Assembly: GCA_963677605.2 (NCBI GenBank)
Contig: CAXXDX010000006.1
Span: forward strand, 248,001-312,000
Direction of reading: 5' to 3'
Length of the DNA stretch: 64,000 nucleotides
Origin: JAGLOK01 sp963677605
GTDB taxonomy: Bacteria > Bacillota > Clostridia > Christensenellales > UMGS416
Positions 53,681 to 63,496 of this stretch are shown here, one piece after another (position 1 is the first letter of the stretch; each line of letters begins with the position of its first letter). The translations under genes and the position numbers were made by a program. Under the pieces are notes generated by a model. The model saw only the letters and a program-made list of their open reading frames with translations, ran no database searches and was not told the DNA's origin.

Positions 53681-54028
53681 ATGAAACTTCAAATAGGAAA
53701 TACAAGCTTAACTGCAACACTCAGCGATAACTCGAGCGCTCAAGCGCTTACAGAAATGCTGAATGAAGGTCCTGTAACTATAAAAATGCAGGATTATGCA
53801 GGCATGGAAAAGGTCGGCCCTCTCGGCAAGAACCTTCCAAGAAACGACAGACAGATTGCAGCGAAATCCGGCGACATTATTTTATATCAAGGCAATGCAA
53901 TTGTTATTTATTATGCGCCTAATTCATGGAACTTTACCAAACTCGGTGAAATAGATGATATAAGTCAAAAGAAGCTCAAAGAAATACTTGGTGGCGGAAA
54001 CGTGGAAGTCACACTTTCTATTGACTGA
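53681..54028 (+). CDS. Second small cyclophilin-like fold protein
   Basis: The 115-residue protein has the same layout as the 51554 gene product (LQIGNTSLTATLSDNSSAQALTEML-type start, PLGKNLPRNDRQIAAKSGD, GNAIVIYYAPNSW), with the clear cyclophilin-like pattern of DUF369-type proteins. The ribosome binding site AGGAGG lies 13 bp before the ATG, longer than usual, so expression may be low. Function unknown. It follows the CMD gene in the same operon. Confidence 0.82.
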   Translation: MKLQIGNTSLTATLSDNSSAQALTEMLNEGPVTIKMQDYAGMEKVGPLGKNLPRNDRQIAAKSGDIILYQGNAIVIYYAPNSWNFTKLGEIDDISQKKLKEILGGGNVEVTLSID

Positions 54029-54054
54029 TATCAGCAACAAAGGAGACTTACTTA

Positions 54055-55011
54055 ATGAAATCAAAATATGAAGGATATAGTTTTAAACTAAGCAACAACG
54101 TTAAAAGAACAAAAATACAATTTCATAACCGTTATGGAATTACACTTACAGGCGATTTATATCTGCCTCAAAACTATGAAGGAAAGCTTTCAGCTATCGC
54201 AGTAGCCGGACCTTTTGGCGCAGTAAAAGAACAGGCGGCAGGGCTGTATGCAGACGAAATGGCTTCCCGTGGATTTGCGGCACTGGCTTTTGATCCGTCA
54301 TTCATTGGCGAAAGCGGCGGAGACATAAGAAACGTAGCCTCACCTGACATCAATACAGAAGATTTTTCAGCTGCGGTAGATTATCTTTCTACGCAAGACT
54401 TTATAAATCCTGATGAAATCGGTATCATCGGTATCTGTGGGTTTGGAGGCATGGCGCTAAACGCTGCTGCCATGGACACACGCATAAAAGCCACGGTTAC
54501 TTCGACAATGTATGATATGACTCGTGTAAGCGCCAATGGTTATTTCGACTCTATGGATGCAGATGCACGCTACGAAATGAAAAAAAGCCTGAATGCACAG
54601 CGCACTGAAGATTATAAAAGCGATACATTTGCACGCTCAGGCGGTGTCCCTGCAGAACTTCCGGATGATGTTCCTTTCTTTGTAAAAGACTATCATGACT
54701 ACTATAAAACAGAAAGAGGTTATACAGAGCGTTCGCTTAACTCAAACGATGGTTGGAATGCAACTTCACCTCTTTCATTAATCAACATGCCTATACTTAA
54801 ATACAGTGACGAGATAAGAAACGCAGTTCTTATGATTCACGGCGAAAAAGCACACTCTGTCTACTTTAGCCAAGACGCGTTTAAAAATCTTAAAGGTGAT
54901 AACAAAGAATTATTAATTATACCCGATGCAGTTCATACTGATTTGTATGATGATAAAGGTATAATACCATTTGACAAACTTGAAGACTTTTTTAAAACAA
55001 ACTTAAAATAG
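54055..55011 (+). CDS. Alpha/beta hydrolase with Cys nucleophile (dienelactone hydrolase-like)
   Basis: The 318-residue enzyme has GICGFGG in the nucleophile elbow, so the nucleophile is C128 rather than Ser, as in dienelactone hydrolases. The oxyanion loop is GPFGAVKEQ. A catalytic Asp and His (PDAVHTDLYDD) lie near the C-terminus. It may cleave lactones or thioesters. It ends 11 bp before an aldo/keto reductase gene. Confidence 0.87.
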   Translation: MKSKYEGYSFKLSNNVKRTKIQFHNRYGITLTGDLYLPQNYEGKLSAIAVAGPFGAVKEQAAGLYADEMASRGFAALAFDPSFIGESGGDIRNVASPDINTEDFSAAVDYLSTQDFINPDEIGIIGICGFGGMALNAAAMDTRIKATVTSTMYDMTRVSANGYFDSMDADARYEMKKSLNAQRTEDYKSDTFARSGGVPAELPDDVPFFVKDYHDYYKTERGYTERSLNSNDGWNATSPLSLINMPILKYSDEIRNAVLMIHGEKAHSVYFSQDAFKNLKGDNKELLIIPDAVHTDLYDDKGIIPFDKLEDFFKTNLK

Positions 55012-55022
55012 GAGGAAATAAC

Positions 55023-55886
55023 ATGGTACTAAATGAAAACCTTACACTCTCAAACGGAGTAGAAATCCCAAAACTTGGCCTCGGCACATGGATGATTGAC
55101 GACAAAGTAGTTGCAGACGCTGTAGTAGAAGCAGTAAAACTGGGATACAGACACATAGACACAGCACAGGCATACCAAAACGAAAGAGGCGTAGGCGAAG
55201 GCATCAAAGCCTGCGGAGTTAAAAGAGAAGACTTGTTTATAACAACAAAGCTTGCTGCCGAAGTGAAGTCTTACGACGCAGCAGTCGCATCGATAAACCA
55301 GTCGCTCGAAACTCTTGGACTCGATTATATTGACCTTATGATTATCCACAGCCCTCAGCCTTGGATGGAGTTCGGCAACGAAGACCGCTTCTTTGAAGGA
55401 AACCGCGAAGCATGGAAAGCTCTTGAAGAAGCATACGAAGCAGGCAAACTGCGTGCTATCGGTATATCCAACTTCCAGATAGAAGACCTTGACAACATAC
55501 TTTCATCCTGCAAAGTAAAGCCTATGATAAACCAGATATTAGCTCACATAAGCAACACCCCCAAAGAGCTCATTGACTACACTCAGAAACAGGGCATCCT
55601 CGTTGAAGCATACTCCCCCATCGCACACGGCGAGCTTATCAAAAACAGCGCAGTTGCTGACATCGCTAAAAAATATGATGTTTCTATACCTCAGCTTGGC
55701 ATAAGATACGTTCTTCAGCTTGGCCTTTTGCCTCTTCCAAAAACAGCAAATCCCGAGCATATGAAAAGCAACGCTCAGGTGGATTTTGAAATTTCAGAAG
55801 AAGATATGAATTATCTTTTAAACATCGAGCACATAAAAGACTACGGCGAAGCAAGCTTTATGCCTGTATTCGGAGGAAAACTGTAA
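55023..55886 (+). CDS. Aldo/keto reductase
   Basis: The 287-residue (beta/alpha)8 NAD(P)H-dependent reductase has the catalytic tetrad D46 (HIDTAQAY), Y51, K76 (TTKLAAE) and H109 (IIHSPQP). It probably reduces aldehydes or ketones. It is the seventh gene of the operon, so with the cupin, CMD and hydrolase it may act on a reactive carbonyl or lactone. Confidence 0.92.
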   Translation: MVLNENLTLSNGVEIPKLGLGTWMIDDKVVADAVVEAVKLGYRHIDTAQAYQNERGVGEGIKACGVKREDLFITTKLAAEVKSYDAAVASINQSLETLGLDYIDLMIIHSPQPWMEFGNEDRFFEGNREAWKALEEAYEAGKLRAIGISNFQIEDLDNILSSCKVKPMINQILAHISNTPKELIDYTQKQGILVEAYSPIAHGELIKNSAVADIAKKYDVSIPQLGIRYVLQLGLLPLPKTANPEHMKSNAQVDFEISEEDMNYLLNIEHIKDYGEASFMPVFGGKL

Positions 55887-55898
55887 GGGTAGTGACGT

Positions 55899-57281
55899 TT
55901 GAAACTAATCAATAGATTAATTGAACCAAAATTTCAAATAGCAGAAGAAAGAAAGGCTTTTACCAACAAAATGCTGTTGGCAATAAGCCTTCCTCTTCTT
56001 ATTGAGCAGCTTTTTATCATGATGGTAGGCTTAGCCGATACTCTGATGATAAGCTATGCGGGCGAAGAGGCTGTGTCCGGAGTTTCTCTGGTTAACATGT
56101 TTATAACTGTTTTCCTTTTTATTTTTGTTGCATTGGCATCAGGAGGCGCAGTTATAGTAAGCCAATATATAGGCAGCAAAGATGCCTCCAACGGTCAAAA
56201 AGCAGCAGGACAGCTGGTAAGTATATCCGCTGTAATATCAATTGTTTTTATGGCAGTGACTGTGATTTTTAACAAACAGATTCTTGGCACTCTGTTTGGC
56301 AGCGTAAATGAAAACATAATGAACGCAAGTGTTACCTATCTAAAAATCACAGCATATTCACTGCCGTCAGTAGCTATATACAGTGCCGGTGCCGCAATAT
56401 TTCGAAGCATGGGCAAAACAAAGATAATAATGTATATATCAGTTGTGTCAAATGTCATAAATGTTATAGGCAATGCAATAGGTATCTTTGTGCTTAAAGC
56501 AAGTGTCGCAGGTGTTGCGTGGCCGTCGCTTATTGCAAGGACATTTTCAGCTGTCACGGTAATAGTTTTATGTTTTAACCACAAGCACTATATTTATCTT
56601 AAACTGAAAAATATCTTCAGATTAAATAAGACTATTCTCAAAAAGATACTGAACATCGCAATACCCAGCAGTTTTGAAGGCGGAATATTCCAGCTTTCAA
56701 AAGTAGCATTGGGAACCATAGTTGCTATGTTTGGGACAACGCAAATAGCCGCAAACGGAATAGCACAGAGCTTCTGGAGCATGTCAGCTCTGATGGGTGT
56801 TGCCATAGGCCCGGCATTTCTTACGGTCATAGGTCAGTCCATGGGAGCAAACGACACAAAAGCCGCTCAGTATTATATGATAAAGCTTTTAAAACTGTCG
56901 TATGTGGCTTCTATACTCTGGAACGGACTAATACTTCTTACAGCACCTTTTATGCTGAACCTATACAGCATAAGCGCTGAAACGAGAAACCTGATTATTA
57001 TCCTTATCGCAATACACAACATATTTAACGCGATGATTTTCCCAATGTCCCTGCCTCTTGCAAACGGCCTGAGAGCAGCAGGCGATGTTAAATTTACAGT
57101 GTCAATTGCGATTATCTCCACAATAGGCTGCAGAGTGGTATTCTCCGTTATTTTCGGACTATGGCTGAATCTCGGCGTAATAGGCTTGGCTGCAGCAATG
57201 GTTATGGACTGGGGTCTAAGGAGTATTTTTTACATGAAACGCTACAGAAGCGGAAAATGGAAAACATTCAAACTGATATAG
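55899..57281 (+). CDS. MATE-family multidrug exporter
   Basis: The 460-residue protein has 12 membrane helices and MATE-typical sequence (LAISLPLLIEQLFIMMVGLAD, ALASGGAVIVSQYIG). It is read from TTG 55899 with AAGGGT upstream; an ATG 23 codons later would also keep the fold. It expels drugs or toxic compounds with Na+ or H+ and is the last gene of the TetR-controlled operon, followed by a terminator. Confidence 0.9.
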   Translation: MKLINRLIEPKFQIAEERKAFTNKMLLAISLPLLIEQLFIMMVGLADTLMISYAGEEAVSGVSLVNMFITVFLFIFVALASGGAVIVSQYIGSKDASNGQKAAGQLVSISAVISIVFMAVTVIFNKQILGTLFGSVNENIMNASVTYLKITAYSLPSVAIYSAGAAIFRSMGKTKIIMYISVVSNVINVIGNAIGIFVLKASVAGVAWPSLIARTFSAVTVIVLCFNHKHYIYLKLKNIFRLNKTILKKILNIAIPSSFEGGIFQLSKVALGTIVAMFGTTQIAANGIAQSFWSMSALMGVAIGPAFLTVIGQSMGANDTKAAQYYMIKLLKLSYVASILWNGLILLTAPFMLNLYSISAETRNLIIILIAIHNIFNAMIFPMSLPLANGLRAAGDVKFTVSIAIISTIGCRVVFSVIFGLWLNLGVIGLAAAMVMDWGLRSIFYMKRYRSGKWKTFKLI

Positions 57282-57370
57282 AATAAATACAGTTTTATAA
57301 CAAACACGCTATTGGAAATAGAGCAATATTTTTTGTTTCTATTTTAAAATAGATATAATATCTCCAACAT

Positions 57371-57401
57371 AAAAAGCACATACAATTTGTATGCGCTTTT
57401 T
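57371..57401. terminator. Bidirectional terminator between the MATE and AraC genes
   Basis: AAAAGCxCATACAA pairs with TTTGTATGxGCTTTT, with A/T runs on both sides. Confidence 0.8.
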
Positions 57402-57422
57402 ATTCATTTTTATATATCAGAT

Positions 57423-58265
57423 TTATAGCCTGTTCTTGTATGCTCCCGGAGTTACTCCCAGCACTTTTTTATATGTTCTTATAAAATTCGATGTATTGTT
57501 ATATCCCACTTTCCACGCAGCTGCCGACACACTCTCGCCAGATTCGATTATCTGACGCGCGCAATACATTCTGTAGTTTACTATATAAGTACCCAAAGTG
57601 TACCCTGTTTTTTCTTTAAAGTTTTTATTAAGGATGTTTTTGCTCAGATAAAATTTCTCGCAAAGGCTTTCAAGGCTTAGATTGCCTGATACATTTTGCG
57701 TTATGTGTTTTAATATATTAAACACAAGCTCATCGTTTTTTACTCTTCTGGCTGATTTCTTTTCAGCATTCCCTGCATATATTTCGTGCATAAAAAGCAA
57801 AATTTCAGCCAGCACTATCTGCTGTCTTATATCCCTATATTCATCTTTCGACTTTTTAATGTCATTCAAATCGCCTAGCTTAGCTAAAAAAATTTCCGCC
57901 TGATTCTGTGTCAAACTCACTTTGTGGGAGAACCCTTCCGCGCTTGCGCTAAAAGCAAGCAGCAAGTCCACCCTGTCGCTCAGCCTTGCTACTTTTGACG
58001 GATTAAAATTTAAAACCGTGCTTACATAGTTTGAATTTTTCGGTTTTATGCCCATGTGAATGTCAGACGGAGCAAATACAAGCATGTCATTTGGCATAAG
58101 ATCATATACACTGTTATTAATTAGACATGACATAGGCCCTGAATGAGTCAGATAAATTTCATAAGCCGAATGAAAATGCAGTTTCGGTGTCAGGTGTGTT
58201 TTATCTTCCTTTATACTTATAAATAAATTGTTATCATCATTATAATTTATATAGCTGTTTTCCAT
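57423..58265 (-). CDS. AraC-family regulator with cupin sensor
   Basis: The 280-residue protein is read from ATG 58265 (GAGG upstream) rather than 58316. It has an N-terminal cupin (HFHSAYEIYLTHSGPMSCLI) and C-terminal double helix-turn-helix (LESLCEKFYLSKNILNKNF and SAAAWKVGYNNTSNFIRTYK), ending VLGVTPGAYKNRL. It is divergent from the URO-D family gene 97 bp away and is its likely regulator. Confidence 0.9.
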   Translation of the reverse strand: MENSYINYNDDNNLFISIKEDKTHLTPKLHFHSAYEIYLTHSGPMSCLINNSVYDLMPNDMLVFAPSDIHMGIKPKNSNYVSTVLNFNPSKVARLSDRVDLLLAFSASAEGFSHKVSLTQNQAEIFLAKLGDLNDIKKSKDEYRDIRQQIVLAEILLFMHEIYAGNAEKKSARRVKNDELVFNILKHITQNVSGNLSLESLCEKFYLSKNILNKNFKEKTGYTLGTYIVNYRMYCARQIIESGESVSAAAWKVGYNNTSNFIRTYKKVLGVTPGAYKNRL

Positions 58266-58361
58266 TATTGCCTCAAAGCGCAGTGATATTTGAATACTTT
58301 TTTTAAATATTAGCACACATATCCCCTTTTCTCAATGATATATTATTATTAGGAGGATGAT

Positions 58362-59483
58362 ATGAGTTTAGATTTTAATCAATTTTGGATAGATGACAAA
58401 GAAGCGCACAAAGATAATTGTTTCAATGAAAATGCATCTCAGATAGCTCTTGGCATAAAAATGAGCGATGAGTGTGTGTTTTGGGAACTTCAGGAGGAAG
58501 GATTTCCTTGGGATAATACAATGCCGACCCAAAGGCGTATAGAGCTTAACAAAAGATACAACGATAAATCAGAAAAAATTGTCGGAAAACGTCTGCTTAG
58601 AGAAGAGTTTCTGCCTGACGATTCAAAGTTTCCCTACGTAAAAAGAATTGGCGAAGTTTTCGGAGGAATATATAAGTCTGAAAAAGAAGGCGGAGAGTGG
58701 CTTTACTCACACATAAAAACGCCGTCGGCTCTTGAAGCACAGCTTGATATAATAGACAAAATGGATATTGAAAGCTTTATGCTTCCTGACAACTGGGATA
58801 ACAAGAAGAAAGAAATCGGCGAAAAATACGGCATCACTCCGCGTCTTTCCCGATGGGTACGCGGTCCGGTTACGCTTGCAACGTCAATCTACGGCGTAGA
58901 AAATCTGGTATTTTTATATTTTGATGCCAGAGAGCTTTTTGACAGGCTTTCGGATACTATATTAAAAGTTATATTAAAAATGACAGAGGTCTCAGACAAA
59001 GAAGCAGGATATGATGAAACAAACCGTCCCGGCGGGTTCTGGTTTGCAGATGATGACTGCAATCTGTTCACTCCTGAGATGTATGAATCATTCGGCTATC
59101 CGATACTAAAGAGCGTTTTTGACCAATTCAGCCCAAATCCCGGAGATACGCGGTTTCAGCACTCTGATTCCGCAATGGAGCACCTCATCCCTATTTTGTC
59201 TAAGGTTAATTTAACAGGCTGTAATTTCGGGCCTACTGTAACCGTTGACAAAATAAGAGCCCACATGAAAACAACCAGAATTGACGGTTGCATTGCACCT
59301 TTTACTTTCATGAACAACGATAAAGAAGTGATACGAAAAGAAGTAATACGCGATTTTGAAATGGTAAAAGAGAGCGGCATAAGAGGCCTAAACCTGTCAA
59401 CAGCAGGCTCTATCAACAACGGCTCATCTCTTGAAAGCATGAGATATATAATGGAGCTTATCCAAAACCATTGTAGATATTAA
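58362..59483 (+). CDS. Uroporphyrinogen decarboxylase (URO-D) family protein
   Basis: The 373-residue TIM-barrel protein has the URO-D-type late motif TGCNFGPTVTVDKIRA and ESGIRGLNLSTAGSINNGSSL. In Firmicutes many such proteins are methyltransferases for corrinoid- or thiol-linked methyl groups, or act on methylated or aromatic compounds. No heme pathway gene is near, so true uroporphyrinogen decarboxylation is unlikely. It follows GGAGGATGAT and is a single-gene unit with a terminator behind. Its role beside AraC regulators and sugar genes is open. Confidence 0.8.
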   Translation: MSLDFNQFWIDDKEAHKDNCFNENASQIALGIKMSDECVFWELQEEGFPWDNTMPTQRRIELNKRYNDKSEKIVGKRLLREEFLPDDSKFPYVKRIGEVFGGIYKSEKEGGEWLYSHIKTPSALEAQLDIIDKMDIESFMLPDNWDNKKKEIGEKYGITPRLSRWVRGPVTLATSIYGVENLVFLYFDARELFDRLSDTILKVILKMTEVSDKEAGYDETNRPGGFWFADDDCNLFTPEMYESFGYPILKSVFDQFSPNPGDTRFQHSDSAMEHLIPILSKVNLTGCNFGPTVTVDKIRAHMKTTRIDGCIAPFTFMNNDKEVIRKEVIRDFEMVKESGIRGLNLSTAGSINNGSSLESMRYIMELIQNHCRY

Positions 59484-59487
59484 CAGC

Positions 59488-59514
59488 AAAAAGCGCCATA
59501 ACGGCGCTTTTTTT
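59488..59514. terminator. Bidirectional terminator after the URO-D gene
   Basis: AAAAAGCGCC and GGCGCTTTTT form a perfect 10-bp stem around ATAAC. It also serves the convergent AraC sensor gene. Confidence 0.85.
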
Positions 59515-59539
59515 ATGCATACAAACTGAACATAACAAG

Positions 59540-61771
59540 CTATCTGTTTCTGCTGTTTCTATACTGCAGCGGAGTCACCGCCATATATTTTCTAAATCTT
59601 CTTATAAAGCCTGATGTGTCATAATATCCTACTGCAATACATATATCCTTAACCGACATATTTGTCATGCTAAGCATTTCTTTGGCTTTTTCTATCCTCA
59701 AAAGCATAAGATACTCAGCAGGTCCCATTCCCATAAGTTCTTTAAACGCAAGCGAAAGCCGCGCGGAACTTACGTCAAATTTATCTGCCAAAGCGCTGAT
59801 ATTCATATCGGCATCAGCATAGTTTTCATTCATATACCCTACAATCTGCTCCATTACAGGATATTTGTTTTTTGCATCGCTTTTCTTGTTGCTCAGTATT
59901 TCGCTGCACAGTTTGCGCAGCATATCATCCAAGTCATTAATCGAGCTACAGTTTGAAAGCGTAAATATATCATATAAATGAAGCGTGTCCACTGATTCGC
60001 TGTCTTTCTGGTTTCTGATATGCTCACGTAAAATAATGCTTATAATTTCATTATAAATCAATCTGAAATTAAACAGTGAAATTTTAAGTCCTGTCAAGTA
60101 ACCAAACAAATCGTCTATTGCTTTGTTTACTGTGTCTTTGTCTCCGCTATGCATTGCTTTTTTCAATATATCCATATAGTTTTTTGAATACTTAAAAACA
60201 TTTGCAGACGAAGCACATACATCTCTAAAGCTCAATACGTGGGCACTACCCATTATAAATCTGTTGTCAAATGCCGCGCTTGCTTCAAGATACGCATTGG
60301 CTGCGCTTTTTTCATCGTGGTGTAGTGCGCTGATTGCCACAACTGCCTCTTCATTCTTTTCTCCGCACACCTGCTTAACTTTGTTTACCCACAGATTAAG
60401 CTCCGCTTCATCATCAGAAAACAGAACAAACAGCATTTGTTCAAGCGCAATAACCTCTACGCCGTATCCGTCAGTTCCTTCTTCTTTTAAGCCAACAAGT
60501 TCCTCTATCATGTCAGGGCTGTCCGTTTCCGGCGATGTGCTTATAAGCGCAACTATATAATATTGTTTGTTTATATCAATCCCCAGCCTGTTAGCTGCGC
60601 TCTCACACTCTTTTCTTTCCTTATATCTTCCTTTTACAAAATCCTTAATGAAGTTCGATTTGCGTATTGATGTGCTCTTTTCAAGCCTTGAAACCAAGTC
60701 CACATTCTCGCCCACCAAGCTGCTGATTCCGCTTTTTATAACAGCAAAATCATCACGGTTTAGGTTGCCTTCGGCAAGCATGTGTCTTATGTCGCTTATA
60801 GGCTTATAGTTTCTCTGCGAAAGATATAATATCAAAATTATAATAGGAATGCTCAAACCGACCATAAACAGCCAGAAGCCCAGGAGCGCACTTTTTAGGT
60901 TGGCAGCTATCGTATTTTCCGGAATGACTGTAGTATACTGCATGTTTTTCTGCTGTCCATGCAATGATATTAAAAGGTAGCTTTCTCCCTCATAGTCTAT
61001 CTCTTCAATCAGCGTGCCCTTATTCTCGGTAAGTTTTTCTATAATCATTTCATCAGGGATTTCAAAGCTGTTTCTGCTTACCATGACTTCATTTTCATAG
61101 ATAATATAAGTATTGTGCTCATCATATATTTCTTCTTCGAAAAGATTAACATAAGCACTTTCTTCAATAAGGAATATAAGCGAGCCTGTGTTTTCCTGCT
61201 CTCCTCCAATAGGCACTATAAAAGTTATCATCCTTGCGTTATTGCCATCCAGAAGGCTGCTTTTTATGTTCTGGCTTTTGTAAATCTTAAGTCCGTTGTG
61301 CTGCCTTATCTGCTGCTCAAGCTCTTCGGGGCTGACATCGTCATAAAGCATTATCTGGTTTAAGAATAAATCAAGTTTTATGGAGGTAAGAGATGAATAA
61401 AGATAATCATCTATATCAAAAATCAAAAACACCTTGTCAAAGAATTCATTTGTAACGGTATATGGTATTATCTGTTTTTTCAGGTGGTACACCTTCCACG
61501 GTTCTTCCGAAAATTTAAACGCGCTTATATAAGGAGACAAGCCGACCTGGTTTCCCGTGTTTATCGCTGCGCTGATGTTCGCTTCGTTTTCATAGCGGAT
61601 TCTGCTCAATGTGTTTATATTGCTTTCAATTATTTCCTCACGGATAGAATTGCTGTAGTAGTTGTTCATATAAATGCTTATTGCAATAAAAAGTATAAGC
61701 ATTATTGCCGCATACGAAAGCATATAGCGCAAATAAACAGATCTGAAAAGTATCTTTATTTTTTCAAACAT
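59540..61771 (-). CDS. Membrane-spanning AraC-type sensor regulator (YesS-like)
   Basis: The 743-residue protein has a membrane helix (about 20-40), an extracellular sensor of about 230 residues, a second helix (about 290-315), a cytoplasmic linker domain and a C-terminal AraC double helix-turn-helix (ISALADKFDVSSARLSLAF, VKDICIAVGYYDTSGFIRRF; ends VTPLQYRNSRNR). I use ATG 61771 with GGGAGT 5 bp upstream. It detects an outside signal and binds DNA itself, without phosphotransfer. It follows the adjacent lipoprotein gene on the same strand. Confidence 0.85.
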   Translation of the reverse strand: MFEKIKILFRSVYLRYMLSYAAIMLILFIAISIYMNNYYSNSIREEIIESNINTLSRIRYENEANISAAINTGNQVGLSPYISAFKFSEEPWKVYHLKKQIIPYTVTNEFFDKVFLIFDIDDYLYSSLTSIKLDLFLNQIMLYDDVSPEELEQQIRQHNGLKIYKSQNIKSSLLDGNNARMITFIVPIGGEQENTGSLIFLIEESAYVNLFEEEIYDEHNTYIIYENEVMVSRNSFEIPDEMIIEKLTENKGTLIEEIDYEGESYLLISLHGQQKNMQYTTVIPENTIAANLKSALLGFWLFMVGLSIPIIILILYLSQRNYKPISDIRHMLAEGNLNRDDFAVIKSGISSLVGENVDLVSRLEKSTSIRKSNFIKDFVKGRYKERKECESAANRLGIDINKQYYIVALISTSPETDSPDMIEELVGLKEEGTDGYGVEVIALEQMLFVLFSDDEAELNLWVNKVKQVCGEKNEEAVVAISALHHDEKSAANAYLEASAAFDNRFIMGSAHVLSFRDVCASSANVFKYSKNYMDILKKAMHSGDKDTVNKAIDDLFGYLTGLKISLFNFRLIYNEIISIILREHIRNQKDSESVDTLHLYDIFTLSNCSSINDLDDMLRKLCSEILSNKKSDAKNKYPVMEQIVGYMNENYADADMNISALADKFDVSSARLSLAFKELMGMGPAEYLMLLRIEKAKEMLSMTNMSVKDICIAVGYYDTSGFIRRFRKYMAVTPLQYRNSRNR

Positions 61772-61785
61772 TCTTACTCCCACTG

Positions 61786-63384
61786 TCACCTTCCTCCGGC
61801 ATTGTAGTTATTCTGATAAAGCGCCACATACTCGTCAGCGCCGATGTCATGTAGCTCATCGATAAAAAGCTGCCACGACTCATCGGTTACACCCTGAGTC
61901 ACAAAGTTTGTTATCTTTTCTGTCATAAACTTGTCTATTTCATTGTAAAGCTTATTAGTTCTCATATTATCTTCTGAATTCATCTGTGTCAATTCAGTTA
62001 GATACTGATAAGATTTATATTCCATTACGCCGCTTTTTTCGTATTCTTTGCAGTAATTTGTCTTTTCAATTCTATGCGCCGCCGGGCTGTATATCTGAGA
62101 ATAATAATCAGCCGGCGCAAAAAACTGACCGCAAATCAAAGGAACAATCGAGTATAAATCATTGTTTTCAGGAACGTATGACACTTCATACTTGCCTTCG
62201 TCATTGATGATTAATGTATCCCCTATCGGTCCGTTCTGGGAAACCATCATCTGCTCGGTTTCCATCTGAGCATCAAGCCAGCGCAGTGAAGCCTCAATGT
62301 TTTCATTTTGCACTGTAAGTGCCGCGCCGAACATAGCAAGTTCAAGTATGGAGGAAACAGAAGCATTGTAACCTTCAGCGCTTACAGGTATTATGTTTTC
62401 AAACTGTGTATAGATATCTTCATTTAAAATGGTGTTTTGTAGTCTCCAGTAGGTAAAAAAGCCGCTTGTTCCGTTATTCATCTTCGCGCCCCAGAGGTTT
62501 GAGTCCTGCGATATGCATTCCGGATCCAGTATTCCGTCGGCATAAAGCATTGCAAGCCATTCCAGGCACTCGCGATAACCGGGAGTAAAAGCAGTAAACT
62601 TCACCTTTTCGTCATTATCAATGAAAATGTAATAATCGTTCTCAGGAACGCCCCATGATGCAAAGGCGTTATATATACCGGTGTTTGTGTCGTTAAATGT
62701 AGCCTGATACGGAATCTCATCTGCTACACCGTTCCCATTCGGATCCTGCGTTTTAAATGCATACAAAACTTCCGTCAGTTCATCAATCGTCTCAGGCTCT
62801 TTAAGCCCAAGAGCGTCAAGCCACTGACGGTTTATAAACCAATGTCCGTTTGTATTTATATTCTGAGATATCAAAAAACCAACATGGTAGCTTTTGCCGT
62901 CCGAAGCCGGAATGGCAGCATTTGCGTCATTCATGCCTAGCCTTGAATAATATATCGGCATATATTTTTCCAGATAATCGTCAAGCGGTACAAGCACCTT
63001 CTGCAACACACCATATTCTTCTGCATCAGCATCTCCGCGCAAAATAAGGTCCGTATAGTTATCGGAGGCAAACATCAGGTTTAATTTTGCCGCCCAGAAA
63101 ATTTCCTTTATTTCTTCAAACTCTATATGAATATTTGTTTTCTCTTCCAGCTGTTTGTAAAACCAAAGGTTGCCAAAATCAATCGCCTGATTGTCCAGCT
63201 CATACTGAAACGCGGAAAGAGTAATCTTCTCACTTACTATAGGATATCCGGTTTCATAAAAAACAACAGCCGCCTCTTGCCCTTCAGTGTCATCCAGCAT
63301 TTCATCCGCAGTCTTCCCGCTGCAGGCTGGCACCACAAGAAAAGCAAGCAGTTGCAGTGTAATAATAAGCTTTTTTACATTCAT
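61786..63384 (-). CDS. Extracellular sugar-binding lipoprotein (third locus)
   Basis: The 532-residue solute-binding protein has a lipobox VPAC (C21) and the two-lobed fold. Its C-terminal third closely matches the truncated protein at 63497-64000 (shared IINDEGKYE, VPENN, ICGQFFAP, GVMEYKS, GVTDxSWQ), so the two are tandem paralogues. It ends 14 bp before the sensor-regulator gene. This pairing could make it a signal-sensing rather than a transport component. Confidence 0.9.
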   Translation of the reverse strand: MNVKKLIITLQLLAFLVVPACSGKTADEMLDDTEGQEAAVVFYETGYPIVSEKITLSAFQYELDNQAIDFGNLWFYKQLEEKTNIHIEFEEIKEIFWAAKLNLMFASDNYTDLILRGDADAEEYGVLQKVLVPLDDYLEKYMPIYYSRLGMNDANAAIPASDGKSYHVGFLISQNINTNGHWFINRQWLDALGLKEPETIDELTEVLYAFKTQDPNGNGVADEIPYQATFNDTNTGIYNAFASWGVPENDYYIFIDNDEKVKFTAFTPGYRECLEWLAMLYADGILDPECISQDSNLWGAKMNNGTSGFFTYWRLQNTILNEDIYTQFENIIPVSAEGYNASVSSILELAMFGAALTVQNENIEASLRWLDAQMETEQMMVSQNGPIGDTLIINDEGKYEVSYVPENNDLYSIVPLICGQFFAPADYYSQIYSPAAHRIEKTNYCKEYEKSGVMEYKSYQYLTELTQMNSEDNMRTNKLYNEIDKFMTEKITNFVTQGVTDESWQLFIDELHDIGADEYVALYQNNYNAGGR

Positions 63385-63416
63385 AGAATCTTCTCCAGTC
63401 CTATGGTAGCATTATA

Positions 63417-63461
63417 CAGCAAATTTCACTGCGGCTCAAAGAGTCGCAGCGAATTTTGCTG
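63417..63461 (-). terminator. Long hairpin between the tandem binding-protein genes
   Basis: Arms of 21 bp (CAGCAAAATTCGCTGCGACTC on the minus strand and its near complement) close a TTT loop, with few mismatches. It follows the upstream lipoprotein stop by 35 bp, as hairpins do after the other two binding-protein genes. Confidence 0.75.
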
Positions 63462-63496
63462 TTGTTCTTATTTCTAGATTTATTATAAGTTTAAAC

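Noticed and set aside
58362..59483. True heme-pathway uroporphyrinogen decarboxylase
   Set aside because: No heme genes are nearby and the context is regulatory and sugar-related; only family-level assignment is safe.
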